From Verrucomicrobiota bacterium (GTDB taxonomy: Bacteria > Verrucomicrobiota > Verrucomicrobiia > Limisphaerales > Fontisphaeraceae), in NCBI GenBank assembly GCA_037139415.1, contig JBAXGN010000052.1, positions 1 to 40,833 of the forward strand: a DNA stretch of 40,833 bases, read 5' to 3'. The position numbers were made by a program, and so were the translations under genes. Every line of letters starts with the position of its first letter. Position 1 is the first letter of the stretch. The notes below the pieces were generated by a model that did no database searches, was not told where the DNA came from, and worked only from the letters and a program-made list of their open reading frames with translations. Shown here piece after piece: positions 1-8,139 of the stretch.

Positions 1-126
1 TGGCGGCATCGGCAGAGGCTTTGGCGGCATCGGCAGAGGCTTTGGCGGCATCGGCTGAGGCTTTTGCGTCATCAGCTATGACTTTTGTGTTATCCGCTAT
101 AACCTACTAATTGGCAATGGCTTTTG
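1..126 (+). repeat. 21-bp tandem array (array 1)
   Basis: Five to six units of 21 bp. The first three are nearly identical (core GGCGGCATCGGCAGAGGC) and later units decay. Read on the plus strand in frame 3 the units give the heptad A-A-S-A-E-A-L, then A-A-S-A-E-A-F, A-S-S-A-M-T-F and V-L-S-A-I-T-Y before a TAA at 108-110. The minus strand also reads as heptads (A-S-A-D-A-A-K), so the coding strand, if any, is uncertain. The array is cut by the left window edge. It lies directly in front of a fibronectin-III-like gene fragment, as array 2 does at 17385-17929. Confidence 0.85.
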
Positions 127-501
127 CTGCGCAAGGAACTCTTGGCCCTCATCCGTCAAGTTGGCGTGTACTTGCAGGCCAAGTCCGGCGGCGACCGTAC
201 CATCCTGGAAAGCACCGGTTATGATCTGGCCAAAGACCGCGTACCGTATCCCAACCCGCCCGCCGCGCCGCAGAGTTTAAAGATCGTCGCCGGCACGTTG
301 CCCGGCACGGTGGTTGCCAGCGCCAAAAGCCCGCGCGGAGCGCGCATGTTCGAGTTGGAATATTGCCTGGGCGATGCGTCCGTGCCCGCCAATTGGAAGC
401 TCGGCGGGCAGCACAGCTTCTGCCACAAAATTAAGCTTGCCGGCCTGGAGCGCGGCAAGGATTACTCGTTCCGCATCCGCGCCTTTGGCACACTTCTTTG
501 A
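124..501 (+). pseudogene. Fibronectin type III-like protein, damaged fragment
   Basis: An open frame of 125 codons (TTG start assumed). It begins with an amphipathic segment (LLALIRQVGVYLQAKSGGD), then a proline-rich linker (NPPAAPQSLK), then one fibronectin-III-like beta domain ending in G-L-E-R-G-K-D-Y-S-F-R-I-R-A-F-G-T. This layout is familiar from the many verrucomicrobial proteins with an N-terminal helical module followed by Fn3. Two things look broken. The N-terminal module expected before residue 1 is missing, and array 1 stands in its place in another frame. The frame also ends right after AFGT, where relatives continue with a GPWSD-like Fn3 end. I therefore call it a truncated or frameshifted gene. 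The function of the family is unknown to me. 502-736 holds no gene I can support. Confidence 0.6.
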
Positions 502-736
502 ACTTTACCACGCCACCCGCACGTCGCCCTCCGGCTCATCCTCAAGGCTCATCCCGTTCTATGAGCCTGCAAACCAAACGCCCTGGACGAAACAACGCGC
601 GCCGAGTATTAGCCAGCATAACGTTTTACAAGGGGAAATTCACAGCGGGTTTCATGGAATTTGATGCAAAATCGTTTGGCTTGCATTTTCTAGAACGTCC
701 CCGCAAGCTCGCCATGAACGTCAACCATAGCTGCCT

Positions 737-1573
737 ATGTATAAAATCATCGGGGCCGATAAACAGGAATACGGACCGGTCACTGCGGACTTGATCAACC
801 AGTGGATCACCCAGGGGCGGGCCGATGGGAATACGATTGCCAAGGCCGAAGGGACTGAAGATTGGCAGCCACTCGCCGCCTTTCCGGAATTTTCCGCCGC
901 CTTGGCCACCAAGACCTCGCCCACGCAACGTCCGCCAGCAGTGTTATCGCCGCCCGCCGGTGCGCAGTTCGTTGACGTCGAGGCCATGGCGCAACAGATC
1001 AATGCACGGATCGGCCAATTGCAGGTTTTTGATTGCCTGAGCCGTGGGATGGATCTGGTCTTCAAGAATTTCTGGCTTTCGGTAGGGGTGTGCTTTGTCG
1101 GGACCCTCATCATTAATGTGCCCGTGGCGGGCACCGTATTATTCGGCACGGTCCACGCCGGTTTTTTCTATCTCTTCCTGAAGTTGTTGCGCGGCGAGAA
1201 AGCGGAGTTTGGCGATGGTTTTGCCGGATTTTCCTTCGTGTTTGTGCCCAGCCTGTTGGCGGGCATATTAACGATGGTACTGGTCAGTCTGGGGTTGTTG
1301 TTTTGCATCATTCCCGGAATTTTTCTGATCGTGGTCTGGATGTTCACATGGCCGTTGATCATGGATAAACGACTGGATGCTTGGCAGGCGATGGAGGTGA
1401 GCCGCAAGATTTGCACGCCGCAGTTCTGGCCCCTGCTGGGTTTGCTGATCATGAACGTATTGGTGTATTGTTTGGGTATCCTGGCCTGCTGTGTGGGTAC
1501 GCTGGTGGCGTATCCCATTATGATTGCAGCAACTGCGATTGCTTATGAATCAGTGGTTAACCCGCAATCCTGA
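737..1573 (+). CDS. GYF_2-domain multi-pass membrane protein
   Basis: 278 residues. The N-terminus (about 1-55) is a GYF_2/DUF4339-type domain: YKIIGADKQEYGPVTADLINQWI with the usual G-P-V and a WQPL near the end. A Pro/Ala linker (about 58-80) follows, then about five hydrophobic segments between residues 110 and 270, with the cytosolic-looking pair LLRGEKAEFGDGF and DKRLDAWQAMEVSRK. The latter resembles the membrane domain found in DUF975 and glycerophosphodiester phosphodiesterase membrane regions (inference). GYF_2 domains are usually taken as protein-interaction modules; the actual role is unknown. The 3' end overlaps the next gene by 29 bp, so the two are probably translated together. 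Confidence 0.75.
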   Translation: MYKIIGADKQEYGPVTADLINQWITQGRADGNTIAKAEGTEDWQPLAAFPEFSAALATKTSPTQRPPAVLSPPAGAQFVDVEAMAQQINARIGQLQVFDCLSRGMDLVFKNFWLSVGVCFVGTLIINVPVAGTVLFGTVHAGFFYLFLKLLRGEKAEFGDGFAGFSFVFVPSLLAGILTMVLVSLGLLFCIIPGIFLIVVWMFTWPLIMDKRLDAWQAMEVSRKICTPQFWPLLGLLIMNVLVYCLGILACCVGTLVAYPIMIAATAIAYESVVNPQS

Positions 1574-1895
1574 CCATCCATTGGATCGGTCCAAAGCCTG
1601 GGCCTGCGCGGCGGTGAACCTGCTGCTCTGGCCGGGGATGGGCACCATCGTGGCTAAGCGTCTGACTGGTTTGGTGCAAATGGGGGTATCGGGTGCCGGA
1701 GTGGTAATGGTGTTGATCAGCTTCGCTTGGTTTTGCCTGCAATGGCTGAACTCCACGCAAGTTCCTTCTTTCACCGGGCGCGAAATTCGTTTTGGCCTTG
1801 CCGGAGTGGCGCTCTTTGTCCTGGCATGGATTTGGTCAGCCTTCAGCAGCATCACGATCGTCCGCGCCTCGGTCGCCAAGCCGCCCAAACTTTGA
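1545..1895 (+). CDS. Small membrane protein, unknown function
   Basis: 116 residues from the ATG at 1545 (MNQWLTRNPDHPLDRSKAW). An upstream ATG at 1524 is possible but lies deeper in the preceding gene. It has three hydrophobic segments: about 20-38 (ACAAVNLLLWPGMGTIV), 46-66, and 85-105 (LAGVALFVLAWIWSA). The pattern WPGMGTIVAKRLTGLVQMG is like small verrucomicrobial membrane proteins with a PGLG-xxxxGR turn. It overlaps the GYF_2 gene by 29 bp in another frame, which suggests a coupled pair. No enzymatic motif is visible. Confidence 0.65.
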   Translation: MNQWLTRNPDHPLDRSKAWACAAVNLLLWPGMGTIVAKRLTGLVQMGVSGAGVVMVLISFAWFCLQWLNSTQVPSFTGREIRFGLAGVALFVLAWIWSAFSSITIVRASVAKPPKL

Positions 1896-1925
1896 CGACC
1901 TATGCTGCCGCTGCGTTGATCGAGG

Positions 1926-1957
1926 ATAAAAAAGCTGAAGGCCATGACGCCTTCAGC
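1926..1957 (-). terminator. Rho-independent terminator of the 1985-2914 gene
   Basis: A perfect 9-bp stem, GCTGAAGGC (1934-1942) with GCCTTCAGC (1949-1957), and a 6-nt loop. On the minus strand the stem is followed by TTTTTTATCC, a good U tract. It lies 28 bp past the stop codon of the minus-strand gene. The plus strand follows it with a weaker T-rich stretch, so it may act in both directions between the convergent genes. Confidence 0.85.
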
Positions 1958-1984
1958 CTTGTATAAATCTGATTTTGTTTAGGA

Positions 1985-2914
1985 TTACACGTCGCACAAG
2001 GTCACCGCTTCGCGTAGCCCCTGGTAGGCGTCGCGCGTGGGGATGAACTCCTGGCCGACATAACCGGTGTAGCCCACATCCAGCAGCGCCTGCATGATGG
2101 GCGGATAATTGATCTCCTGCTTGTTATCCAGTTCGCCACGGCCCGGATTGCCTGCGGTATGCACATGTCCAATGTATTCCTTGATTTCGCCGATGCGGCG
2201 GATGATGTCGCCGTCCATGATCTGCACGTGGTAGATGTCGAACAGCAGCTTCATACGCGGGGAACCCACGCGTTTAAGGATATCTATGCAGTAATCCACA
2301 TGATCGCCCTGGTAGCCGGGATGGCCCTTCATGGGATGCTTGGTCTCGCGACTGTTCAGGATCTCCATGCACAGCGTCACGTTCTTTTTCTCCGCGTAGC
2401 CGATGACTTTCTTCAAGCCTTCCACGCTGTTTTTGGCGCCCTCGTCGTTGGGAATGAGCGGGCTCTTGGGATCATCCGGATTGCGGGCGCTGTAGCCCGT
2501 GAAGCAGATGACGTTCGGGAAGCCGAACGTGGCGGCGTCATCAATCGCCTTGGTGGTAGCCTGGATCAGGCGGGGCCAATGATCCGGGTTATTGAACCCC
2601 TTGAGGAAGGGCGGGGCCGGGCTCATATCAATCTGGCAGATGGCGTTGGTGAGCCCGTATTTTTTCAAGACCGGGTAATGTTGGGCGGCGATTAACTCCA
2701 CACTCTGGCAGCCAAGCTCCTTGGCGATCTGGCAGGTGCGTTCGATGTCCCATTTGCCGCCAAATGCTTCAAAGCACCAATGGACAATGGATTGCTTGAT
2801 GCGTCCGTTCTTCACGGCGAGGCCGGTTTTAGCCGCCCCCACAGAGGCGCAGCCGGTGACTGCGGCGGCGGAAACGCCCAGCGAGGAGGTTTGGATAAAT
2901 TCGCGTCGGTTCAT
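1985..2914 (-). CDS. Exported hydroxypyruvate isomerase-like TIM-barrel protein
   Basis: 309 residues. The N-terminus MNRREFIQTSSLGVSAAAVTGC is Tat-like (RREF) and also has a lipobox-like V-T-G-C, so the protein is probably exported and may be lipidated. The body is an AP-endonuclease-2/sugar isomerase TIM barrel. Likely metal ligands are Glu184 (CMEIL), Asp226 and His229 (LLFDIYHVQ), His250/His252 (GHVHTAGNPGRGELD) and Glu289 (GYVGQEFIPT), the pattern of hydroxypyruvate isomerase (Hyi)-type enzymes. Exported members are very common in Verrucomicrobia and Planctomycetes, usually without known substrate. It follows a ManA-like cupin gene on the same strand (54-bp gap), which suggests a shared role in sugar conversion (inference). 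Confidence 0.85.
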   Translation of the reverse strand: MNRREFIQTSSLGVSAAAVTGCASVGAAKTGLAVKNGRIKQSIVHWCFEAFGGKWDIERTCQIAKELGCQSVELIAAQHYPVLKKYGLTNAICQIDMSPAPPFLKGFNNPDHWPRLIQATTKAIDDAATFGFPNVICFTGYSARNPDDPKSPLIPNDEGAKNSVEGLKKVIGYAEKKNVTLCMEILNSRETKHPMKGHPGYQGDHVDYCIDILKRVGSPRMKLLFDIYHVQIMDGDIIRRIGEIKEYIGHVHTAGNPGRGELDNKQEINYPPIMQALLDVGYTGYVGQEFIPTRDAYQGLREAVTLCDV

Positions 2915-2927
2915 AGATGATTCAGGT

Positions 2928-2954
2928 TCTCCCTCCGTGGTTGCCGGAGGGAGA
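2928..2954. other. Intergenic hairpin
   Basis: A 10-bp perfect stem, TCTCCCTCCG with CGGAGGGAGA, and a 7-nt loop between two minus-strand genes. On the minus strand no T run follows, so it is not a convincing terminator there. It could be a processing or attenuating structure, or a repeat remnant. Confidence 0.5.
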
Positions 2955-2968
2955 GATTTTGTTGGATA

Positions 2969-4234
2969 TTAGAATTTGTTCTTGCGATAGGCGCCCATCT
3001 TCGGGGCATTGGGATTCACCTCGGGGCCGAAGTAGCGCAGCATGACCATCGGTTCTACCGGTGAGGTGTTTTCGAAGGTGACACCGGCCTTGGCGGCGGC
3101 TTCCGTGCAGAACACTTCGTCCTCGGTCGCTTCATGGAAGCGGATGAGTTTGGGGCAATCAATGGGCAGGTTGTTCATCTTGCCGCTGCCTTGCACGCAG
3201 ATCATGCCATACGCGCCGTTGTCCTTGATGGTGCATTTGGCGCCCGGATCAACGGTCAGTTCTTTCGCTGAGAAATATTGGAAGCCGTCCACATCGCCAT
3301 AGACAATCCAGCGGTCCACGTAGCCTTCGCTGCGGGTATCGGCCACCGGCACGGGTTCGAGATAGTGGTTGTCCTTGAAATCCGGATCCACGTTCGATTC
3401 CCAATCCAGTTGTTCGACCAGGTAATCCAGATCGTGATGCTTGTCCTTGGGGACGTCCTTCACCAGCAAATCCCACGGTACCATGCGGCCTTCGACCAGC
3501 GATTGGTACATGCCGAACACGTCCGAACCCCATTGCGGCTCATAGGTGCAGAGCGAACCGGGAGCGTGCAGGATGCACGGACCGACGAGCCATCCGGTGC
3601 CGGGCTTCAGACGATACGCCTTGGACAAGTCCAGGATACCGTTGTCGCCCTTGTTCCAATCCTCCAGGCATTTGCGCACTTGCGCCTTGGTGGTGCCGGG
3701 TTCCAAACCGAAGAACGTGTACGGGAAATTGTTGCCGACGTTATTGTGTTGCGGCGGGAAATAGTACGATTCCGGTTTGCCTTCCAAACCGAGCAGTTTC
3801 GCCTGCTTGGCATTCTGGTGCATGTGGTGCGGGATCGGTCCCATGTTATCGAAGTATTTGGAATAGACCGGCCAGCGCTTGTACTGTTTCCAGAGGCGGT
3901 CGCCGATGAGGGTCGCGCCGCATTCTTCGACGGCTTGCGCCAGAGTGAACCGGTTGCCGCCGGCTACCACATAGCTTAACCCTTCGTCGGGTGTGCGGTT
4001 ATCATTGGCCGCCGGGGTAGTGGAGGCGAACCAGCGTTCATCAATGCCGCCGCGATGAAGCCCGAAAGCGTAAAGATCATCGGGATGCAGCTTCAGGCGT
4101 TTGCCGGGCTGCAAGAATGAGCGGGGCACCCAGCACGGGGCGAGGCGCAAAAGCCCGCCGCTATCCTGAAGTGCGGCTTCCGCAAGTTTCTTGACGTTCT
4201 TCTTAACCGTTTTGAGTGAGGTTACGGTGTTCAT
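2969..4234 (-). CDS. Mannose-6-phosphate isomerase-like cupin protein
   Basis: 421 residues from the ATG at 4234 (MNTVTSLKTVKK). The open frame extends further upstream, but that part looks non-coding. Motifs resemble class I phosphomannose isomerase-type double cupins: PHHMHQNAKQ (about 140), FGLEPGTTKAQVRKCLEDW (about 175), then GTGWLVGPCILHAPGSLCTYEPQWGSDVF (about 215-243), where the His, Glu and Gln are likely metal ligands. A second cupin follows around ELTVDPGAKCTIKDNGAYGMI. No signal peptide is visible, so it should be cytosolic. It is upstream of the exported isomerase-like gene. The substrate is unknown and the family assignment is by motif memory only. Confidence 0.6.
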   Translation of the reverse strand: MNTVTSLKTVKKNVKKLAEAALQDSGGLLRLAPCWVPRSFLQPGKRLKLHPDDLYAFGLHRGGIDERWFASTTPAANDNRTPDEGLSYVVAGGNRFTLAQAVEECGATLIGDRLWKQYKRWPVYSKYFDNMGPIPHHMHQNAKQAKLLGLEGKPESYYFPPQHNNVGNNFPYTFFGLEPGTTKAQVRKCLEDWNKGDNGILDLSKAYRLKPGTGWLVGPCILHAPGSLCTYEPQWGSDVFGMYQSLVEGRMVPWDLLVKDVPKDKHHDLDYLVEQLDWESNVDPDFKDNHYLEPVPVADTRSEGYVDRWIVYGDVDGFQYFSAKELTVDPGAKCTIKDNGAYGMICVQGSGKMNNLPIDCPKLIRFHEATEDEVFCTEAAAKAGVTFENTSPVEPMVMLRYFGPEVNPNAPKMGAYRKNKF

Positions 4235-4476
4235 AATTTGGTGACTGTTTATTTTATATTTCGTTTCGGCGTACGGAGACAAGAAAACAGATTTGCCGCC
4301 GGCTAGCAAGCCAATTCCATAAAATGAACGAAGAAATGATGGCGCAGCTGGCAGTGATGAACACCTGGCGTTCAACAAGCCAAACGCGGATCTGTGCCTG
4401 GGCAGCCCGGTGAATGTGCAACCGCAAAGCGCAGAGCACGGCTAAAAAAACTGGAGAGAAAGACGGGCCGATCCCC

Positions 4477-4935
4477 TTAAGCCGATTGCGGCGGTTGTGG
4501 CGGGGCTGCCTTGGCTGGCGGAGCGCCGGGCGGTTGCGGCGGCGGCACCACAGCCAGATGAATGGGGTAGCGGATTTTCATCACGTCATCCACAAGGACT
4601 TCAGCAAAATACACCCCCGGGGTGTTGAAGGTGACGTTACCAAAGACGGCCACGTTCATGGCATGCACGGCGGGATCAGGCAGCTCAAACCCAACTTCAC
4701 ATTTACCCATGACGGTATTTTGGTCGGGCGCAATCAGCCGCATGGTTTCTTTGAAGCGTCCGAAGCCAGCCGTCCAACGGTTGAAAAACATGAGGCGCGG
4801 CGCAGTAATGGGCAGTTGCGGCACGCGAATGGCGTTGACGACCCCAAGCAGGATCATGTTGCCGTTGATTTCCTGGCGGACGTCCTCCACCAGCAGGGAG
4901 CATTGTAAATCAGGGAGTATTCGAGTGGGATTCAT
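4477..4935 (-). CDS. DUF6941-type protein of unknown function
   Basis: 152 residues. The N-terminal part reads CSLLVEDVRQEINGNMILLGVV, typical of the small DUF6941-type proteins, followed by a beta-rich domain that ends in PGVYFAEVLVDDVMKIRYPIHL. The last 25 residues are a Pro/Ala-rich tail (PPPQPPGAPPAKAAPPQPPQSA) likely to be disordered. No catalytic residues stand out. It stands alone: 242 bp separate it from the ManA-like gene downstream and 128 bp from folD upstream, and neither gap contains a gene I can support. Confidence 0.65.
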   Translation of the reverse strand: MNPTRILPDLQCSLLVEDVRQEINGNMILLGVVNAIRVPQLPITAPRLMFFNRWTAGFGRFKETMRLIAPDQNTVMGKCEVGFELPDPAVHAMNVAVFGNVTFNTPGVYFAEVLVDDVMKIRYPIHLAVVPPPQPPGAPPAKAAPPQPPQSA

Positions 4936-5063
4936 TTTGTTTAGTAGTGACTCCCCCCGACGGTAGCCACTGCGGGAAGGGGGCGAAAGTGAGGGAGAGA
5001 TTCATTTTGGTCTAACGGAGCACCAGCCAAAGCCAGCGTCTATTGTTAAATGGTTTACTTGAT

Positions 5064-5951
5064 TTAGCGGGTGGCAATTTCAGCGGCACGCACGGTATTC
5101 TGCATCAGTATGGCAATGGTCATCGGGCCCACGCCACCAGGGTTGGGAGTAATTTTACCGGCAATCGGTTGAATATCAGCAAAGACAACATCGCCCACCA
5201 AGCGCGAACCGCCTTTGGCAGCAGGGTCTGCAATCCGGTTGACGCCCACATCCACCACCACAGCCCCCGGCTTAACCATGTCCGCCTTGACAAAATGAGC
5301 CACTCCGATGGCGGCGATGAGGATGTCCGCCCGCAGGCAATGCGCGCGAATATCGCGCGTGCGCGAATGACAGATCGTCACCGTGGCATTGGCATGTTTG
5401 GCCTTCTGGCAGAGAATGGCGGCCATGGGTTTGCCAACAATTTCACCGCGCCCGAGAATGACAGCTTCGGCCCCCTCGGTCTTTACCCCGCTACGAATCA
5501 ACAATTCCTGAACCCCCGCCGGGGTGCAGGGGCGAAAACCCGTCGCATCACCCAGCATGAGTTTGCCGACATTAAACGGATGAAAACCATCCACATCCTT
5601 GTCTGGCGCAACCGTGGCATAGACAATTTCCTGGCGAATCTGGTCCGGCAACGGGGCCTGAACGAGGATACCATGGACAGCAGGATCAGCATTCAGTTTA
5701 TGAATAAGCGCCAGCAGTTCGGCCTCCGGGGTGGTAGCGGGCAGTACGTGGGTGGTGGATGAAATCCCCAACCGCGCCGAGGTTTTCTCCTTCATGCCCA
5801 CATAGACTTTGGAGGCCGGGTCTTCCCCCACCCGCACAAAGACCAAGCCCGGCTGAATGCCACGCGCCTTCAAGGCGGCGACACGTTGCGCCGTTTCAAC
5901 GTGGATTTGCTCGGCAATGGCGCGCCCGTCTATCAAATTATTGGCGGTCAT
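5064..5951 (-). CDS. folD: Bifunctional methylenetetrahydrofolate dehydrogenase/cyclohydrolase FolD
   Basis: 295 residues, the usual length. It makes 10-formyl-THF from 5,10-methylene-THF through an NADP-dependent dehydrogenase step and a cyclohydrolase step in the cytosol. Family signatures are all present: Y50-V-G-M-K54-E-K with the catalytic Tyr and Lys, DKDVDGFHP (about 117), the nucleotide-binding GRGEIVGKP (about 170; the usual Ser after GR is Gly here) and the C-terminal PGGVGPMT. It is the third gene of an operon with the pseudouridine synthase and the SH3 protein; only 5 bp separate it from the SH3 gene. Confidence 0.97.
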   Translation of the reverse strand: MTANNLIDGRAIAEQIHVETAQRVAALKARGIQPGLVFVRVGEDPASKVYVGMKEKTSARLGISSTTHVLPATTPEAELLALIHKLNADPAVHGILVQAPLPDQIRQEIVYATVAPDKDVDGFHPFNVGKLMLGDATGFRPCTPAGVQELLIRSGVKTEGAEAVILGRGEIVGKPMAAILCQKAKHANATVTICHSRTRDIRAHCLRADILIAAIGVAHFVKADMVKPGAVVVDVGVNRIADPAAKGGSRLVGDVVFADIQPIAGKITPNPGGVGPMTIAILMQNTVRAAEIATR

Positions 5952-5956
5952 GGCAA

Positions 5957-7003
5957 TTACTCGATTTTTTCGATGGCCAGCACCGGCAGGTTGGGCCAGC
6001 GTTTGTCAATGGCTTCCTCGCCAGTAACGAGAACGCGGCGGTCCAGCATATCCTTAAGCACCACGTTCGTATCTGTGGTGTATAGGAAGTTGATGGTTTT
6101 GCCGGTATCAATACTTTTCAGGACGTAAAAGCTGGGCGTATTGGGGGTAATGGAAAGCTTCACTATCCCCTCTCGTAACACAATCCGGCGCGGGGGGGGC
6201 TCGATGGTGACGTTCACTGCCAAATTAGGCAACACGGGCGCCACGGCAACCGGCGGTGGGGTGGGCACAGAGGCAACCTCTTCCGGCTTGGGCGGAGAAG
6301 TTACGACTGGCGCGACTGGCGGCGCGGGCATCGGCTCATTCGTCGGCATCGCCACCACGGGCGGTTGGTTTGTGAGCGTGACAACTTCAGTGGGCATCGG
6401 GACCGGTGGTGGAACGGGCGGCGTTTCCGTCACTACCGGCACGGACGGTGCAACACTCGGTGTCACGCCTTCCTTGACCGTGAAGAAATCTGCGGCAACA
6501 TAGGCAAACGCATCCACTGGCGGCTCAATTTCCAGCCAGGCTTCTTTGGCGCGTCGCACGATCATCGGCGCGTCTTTTTTCATTGTACCGACCTTATTGA
6601 ACTCCTCGCCCGGACCAGCGCGCAAGTTCAACGCGGTCTTCACCTTCACGGTCATGGCGTTGGTGTTCACGTACAGGCTGTGTACCCACACGTTAAAATT
6701 CGTCCCCAGCGCGATTTTATACCAGACCGCCGGCTCATGCTTGTTGGTCGTCGTGTGTGTGACCGTTTCCAGCACCGTGACGGCATCCCCTTTCTTGAGC
6801 TTGCCAAGCCGGTCGCCGCGCAACGACGGCAAACCGCGCACCATAATGTTAGCGCCCTTGGCCACGGCGTTAAACGGCGCCGATTTCTCCACCACCGCGT
6901 TGATGCCGGTAGTGATGGTTGCATTGGTTTCGGCCCCCGTCACTTGCCCGCCGAGGCCGTGCGCCAGAAACGCGATTAACGCCAGCCGAACAGTCATTTT
7001 CAT
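5957..7003 (-). CDS. Exported bacterial SH3-domain protein with proline-rich linker
   Basis: 348 residues. A signal peptide covers about 1-24 (MKMTVRLALIAFLAHGLGG, cleavage near VTGAE). Two SH3b-like domains follow: about 48-112 (ANIMVRGLPSLRGDRLGKLKKGD ... VWVHSLYV) and about 116-172 (VKTALNLRAGPGEEFNKVGTMKKD ... AYVAADFF). Then comes a Pro/Val/Thr-rich linker of some 90 residues and a small C-terminal domain (about 275-348: GIVKLSITPNTPSFYVLKSIDTGKTINFLY). SH3b domains often bind cell-wall peptides; here the role is unknown. The start ATG overlaps the stop of the pseudouridine synthase gene (ATGA), a clear sign of translational coupling. Confidence 0.85.
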   Translation of the reverse strand: MKMTVRLALIAFLAHGLGGQVTGAETNATITTGINAVVEKSAPFNAVAKGANIMVRGLPSLRGDRLGKLKKGDAVTVLETVTHTTTNKHEPAVWYKIALGTNFNVWVHSLYVNTNAMTVKVKTALNLRAGPGEEFNKVGTMKKDAPMIVRRAKEAWLEIEPPVDAFAYVAADFFTVKEGVTPSVAPSVPVVTETPPVPPPVPMPTEVVTLTNQPPVVAMPTNEPMPAPPVAPVVTSPPKPEEVASVPTPPPVAVAPVLPNLAVNVTIEPPPRRIVLREGIVKLSITPNTPSFYVLKSIDTGKTINFLYTTDTNVVLKDMLDRRVLVTGEEAIDKRWPNLPVLAIEKIE

Positions 7004-7713
7004 AACGAAGAGAGTAGAGTTTTTATCTCAGTTTCAGTCAATGTCCGCCATTTGCCGATCGGCAACTCGCCAAGCTTGATCGCCCCGATCTTCACCCGTC
7101 GTAGCCGCGCCACATTCAACCCCAACGCGGCCAGCAAACGCCGGATTTCCCGATTCTTACCCTCGGCCAGTTCCACTTCAAGCAAACTATGCGAATTATT
7201 CGCCGTAATAATCCGCGCCTTTTCCACCTTGAGCAAATCCCCGCAATCCCGTACCCCATGCAACATCCGGGCGGTCACCGACGCCTCGACCCGGCCCCGC
7301 ACCGTAACTTCGTACGTTTTGCGAATGCCGTACCGGGGATGCGTCAGCTTTAGGCAAAAGTCCCCGTCATTGGTCACGAAGATCAGCCCCTCGCTCTCGC
7401 GATCCAGCCGCCCGACATTGTACAGGTTATCCCACTCGCGCGGCAACAGCTCGCCGATGGTTAAGCGTCCCTCGGGATCGTTGCGGGTACAGAGGTAACC
7501 GGGCGGCTTGTGAAGTGCCACATACAGCTTGCGACGAACCTTGACCGGCTGGCCATCCAAGGTCACCCGGTCGGTCGCCGGGTCCACCTTGGTACCCAAG
7601 GCGGTGACCACTTGGCCATTGACGCATACCTGCCCCTCACGAATGCACAGCTCGCCTGCCCGGCGGGAAACCGCACCGGCATCGGCTAAAAACTTTTGTA
7701 AACGGACCTGCAT
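7000..7713 (-). CDS. RsuA/RluB-family rRNA pseudouridine synthase
   Basis: 237 residues from the ATG at 7713, chosen because the S4 RNA-binding domain begins at once (MQVRLQKFLADAGAVSRRAGE). The catalytic domain has the motif GRLDRESEGLIFVTNDG with the catalytic Asp, and the later KNREIRRLLAALG. The enzyme isomerises specific uridines in rRNA to pseudouridine; RluB-, RluE/RluF- and RsuA-like members cannot be told apart safely here. It is the first gene of the operon with the SH3 protein (4-bp ATGA overlap) and folD. Confidence 0.93.
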   Translation of the reverse strand: MQVRLQKFLADAGAVSRRAGELCIREGQVCVNGQVVTALGTKVDPATDRVTLDGQPVKVRRKLYVALHKPPGYLCTRNDPEGRLTIGELLPREWDNLYNVGRLDRESEGLIFVTNDGDFCLKLTHPRYGIRKTYEVTVRGRVEASVTARMLHGVRDCGDLLKVEKARIITANNSHSLLEVELAEGKNREIRRLLAALGLNVARLRRVKIGAIKLGELPIGKWRTLTETEIKTLLSSL

Positions 7714-7794
7714 GGCGCAGGTTAAAACACGAAGTGCGGAATTCAGGACCACGCCTGCAAAACTTCCGCACTTCGCGTAAATGCTCGAATGGAA

Positions 7795-7950
7795 CTAATC
7801 ACCCGGCTTCGTTTTTACCAAGCCGGTGACGCGGTCCCCCGTCTTCCATTGCCCGCGTTTCTTGAGCGTTTCCACACGTTCAAACCGTTTCAGAACATTG
7901 CGCTTGCCACCGGTTGAGGCGGCCGCGCGCAGACTACGATGTTGCGACAT
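7795..7950 (-). CDS. Small basic protein (Verrucomicrobia/Chlamydiae type)
   Basis: 51 residues, beginning MSQHRSLRAAASTGGKRNVL and ending GDRVTGLVKTKPGD, very rich in Arg and Lys. The pattern M-S-Q-H-R-S-L-R, K-R-N-V-L-K-R-F-E-R-V and K-K-R-G-Q-W-K is that of the conserved small basic protein known from Verrucomicrobia and Chlamydiae, whose role is unknown but which is suspected to be ribosome- or RNA-related. It has its own intergenic space on both sides (81 bp to the pseudouridine synthase start, 189 bp to aroC) and is divergent from aroC. Confidence 0.9.
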   Translation of the reverse strand: MSQHRSLRAAASTGGKRNVLKRFERVETLKKRGQWKTGDRVTGLVKTKPGD

Positions 7951-8139
7951 AAGCTATGTTTCTATTTTACCGCTTCCATGTTATCCGAAAGCGGGGGTCA
8001 CTTCTATCACGCCCCCGGCCTGCTGCCAATGGCTAATTTCGCTTTTTTGCAGAGTAGCTGCAGCCGTTCATTGAAATATTACAAACTCGCCCTGCAAGTC
8101 TGCTCGACAAACCGGTCGGTTTCGCAGTAGATTAACGGC

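Noticed and set aside
2928-2954. Terminator of the ManA-like gene
   Set aside because: The hairpin is strong, but on the minus strand it is followed by ACCTGAATC, not by a T run.
4235-4378. N-terminal extension of the ManA-like cupin
   Set aside because: The 48 added residues carry no signal peptide or domain, and the ATG at 4234 starts a normal-looking protein.
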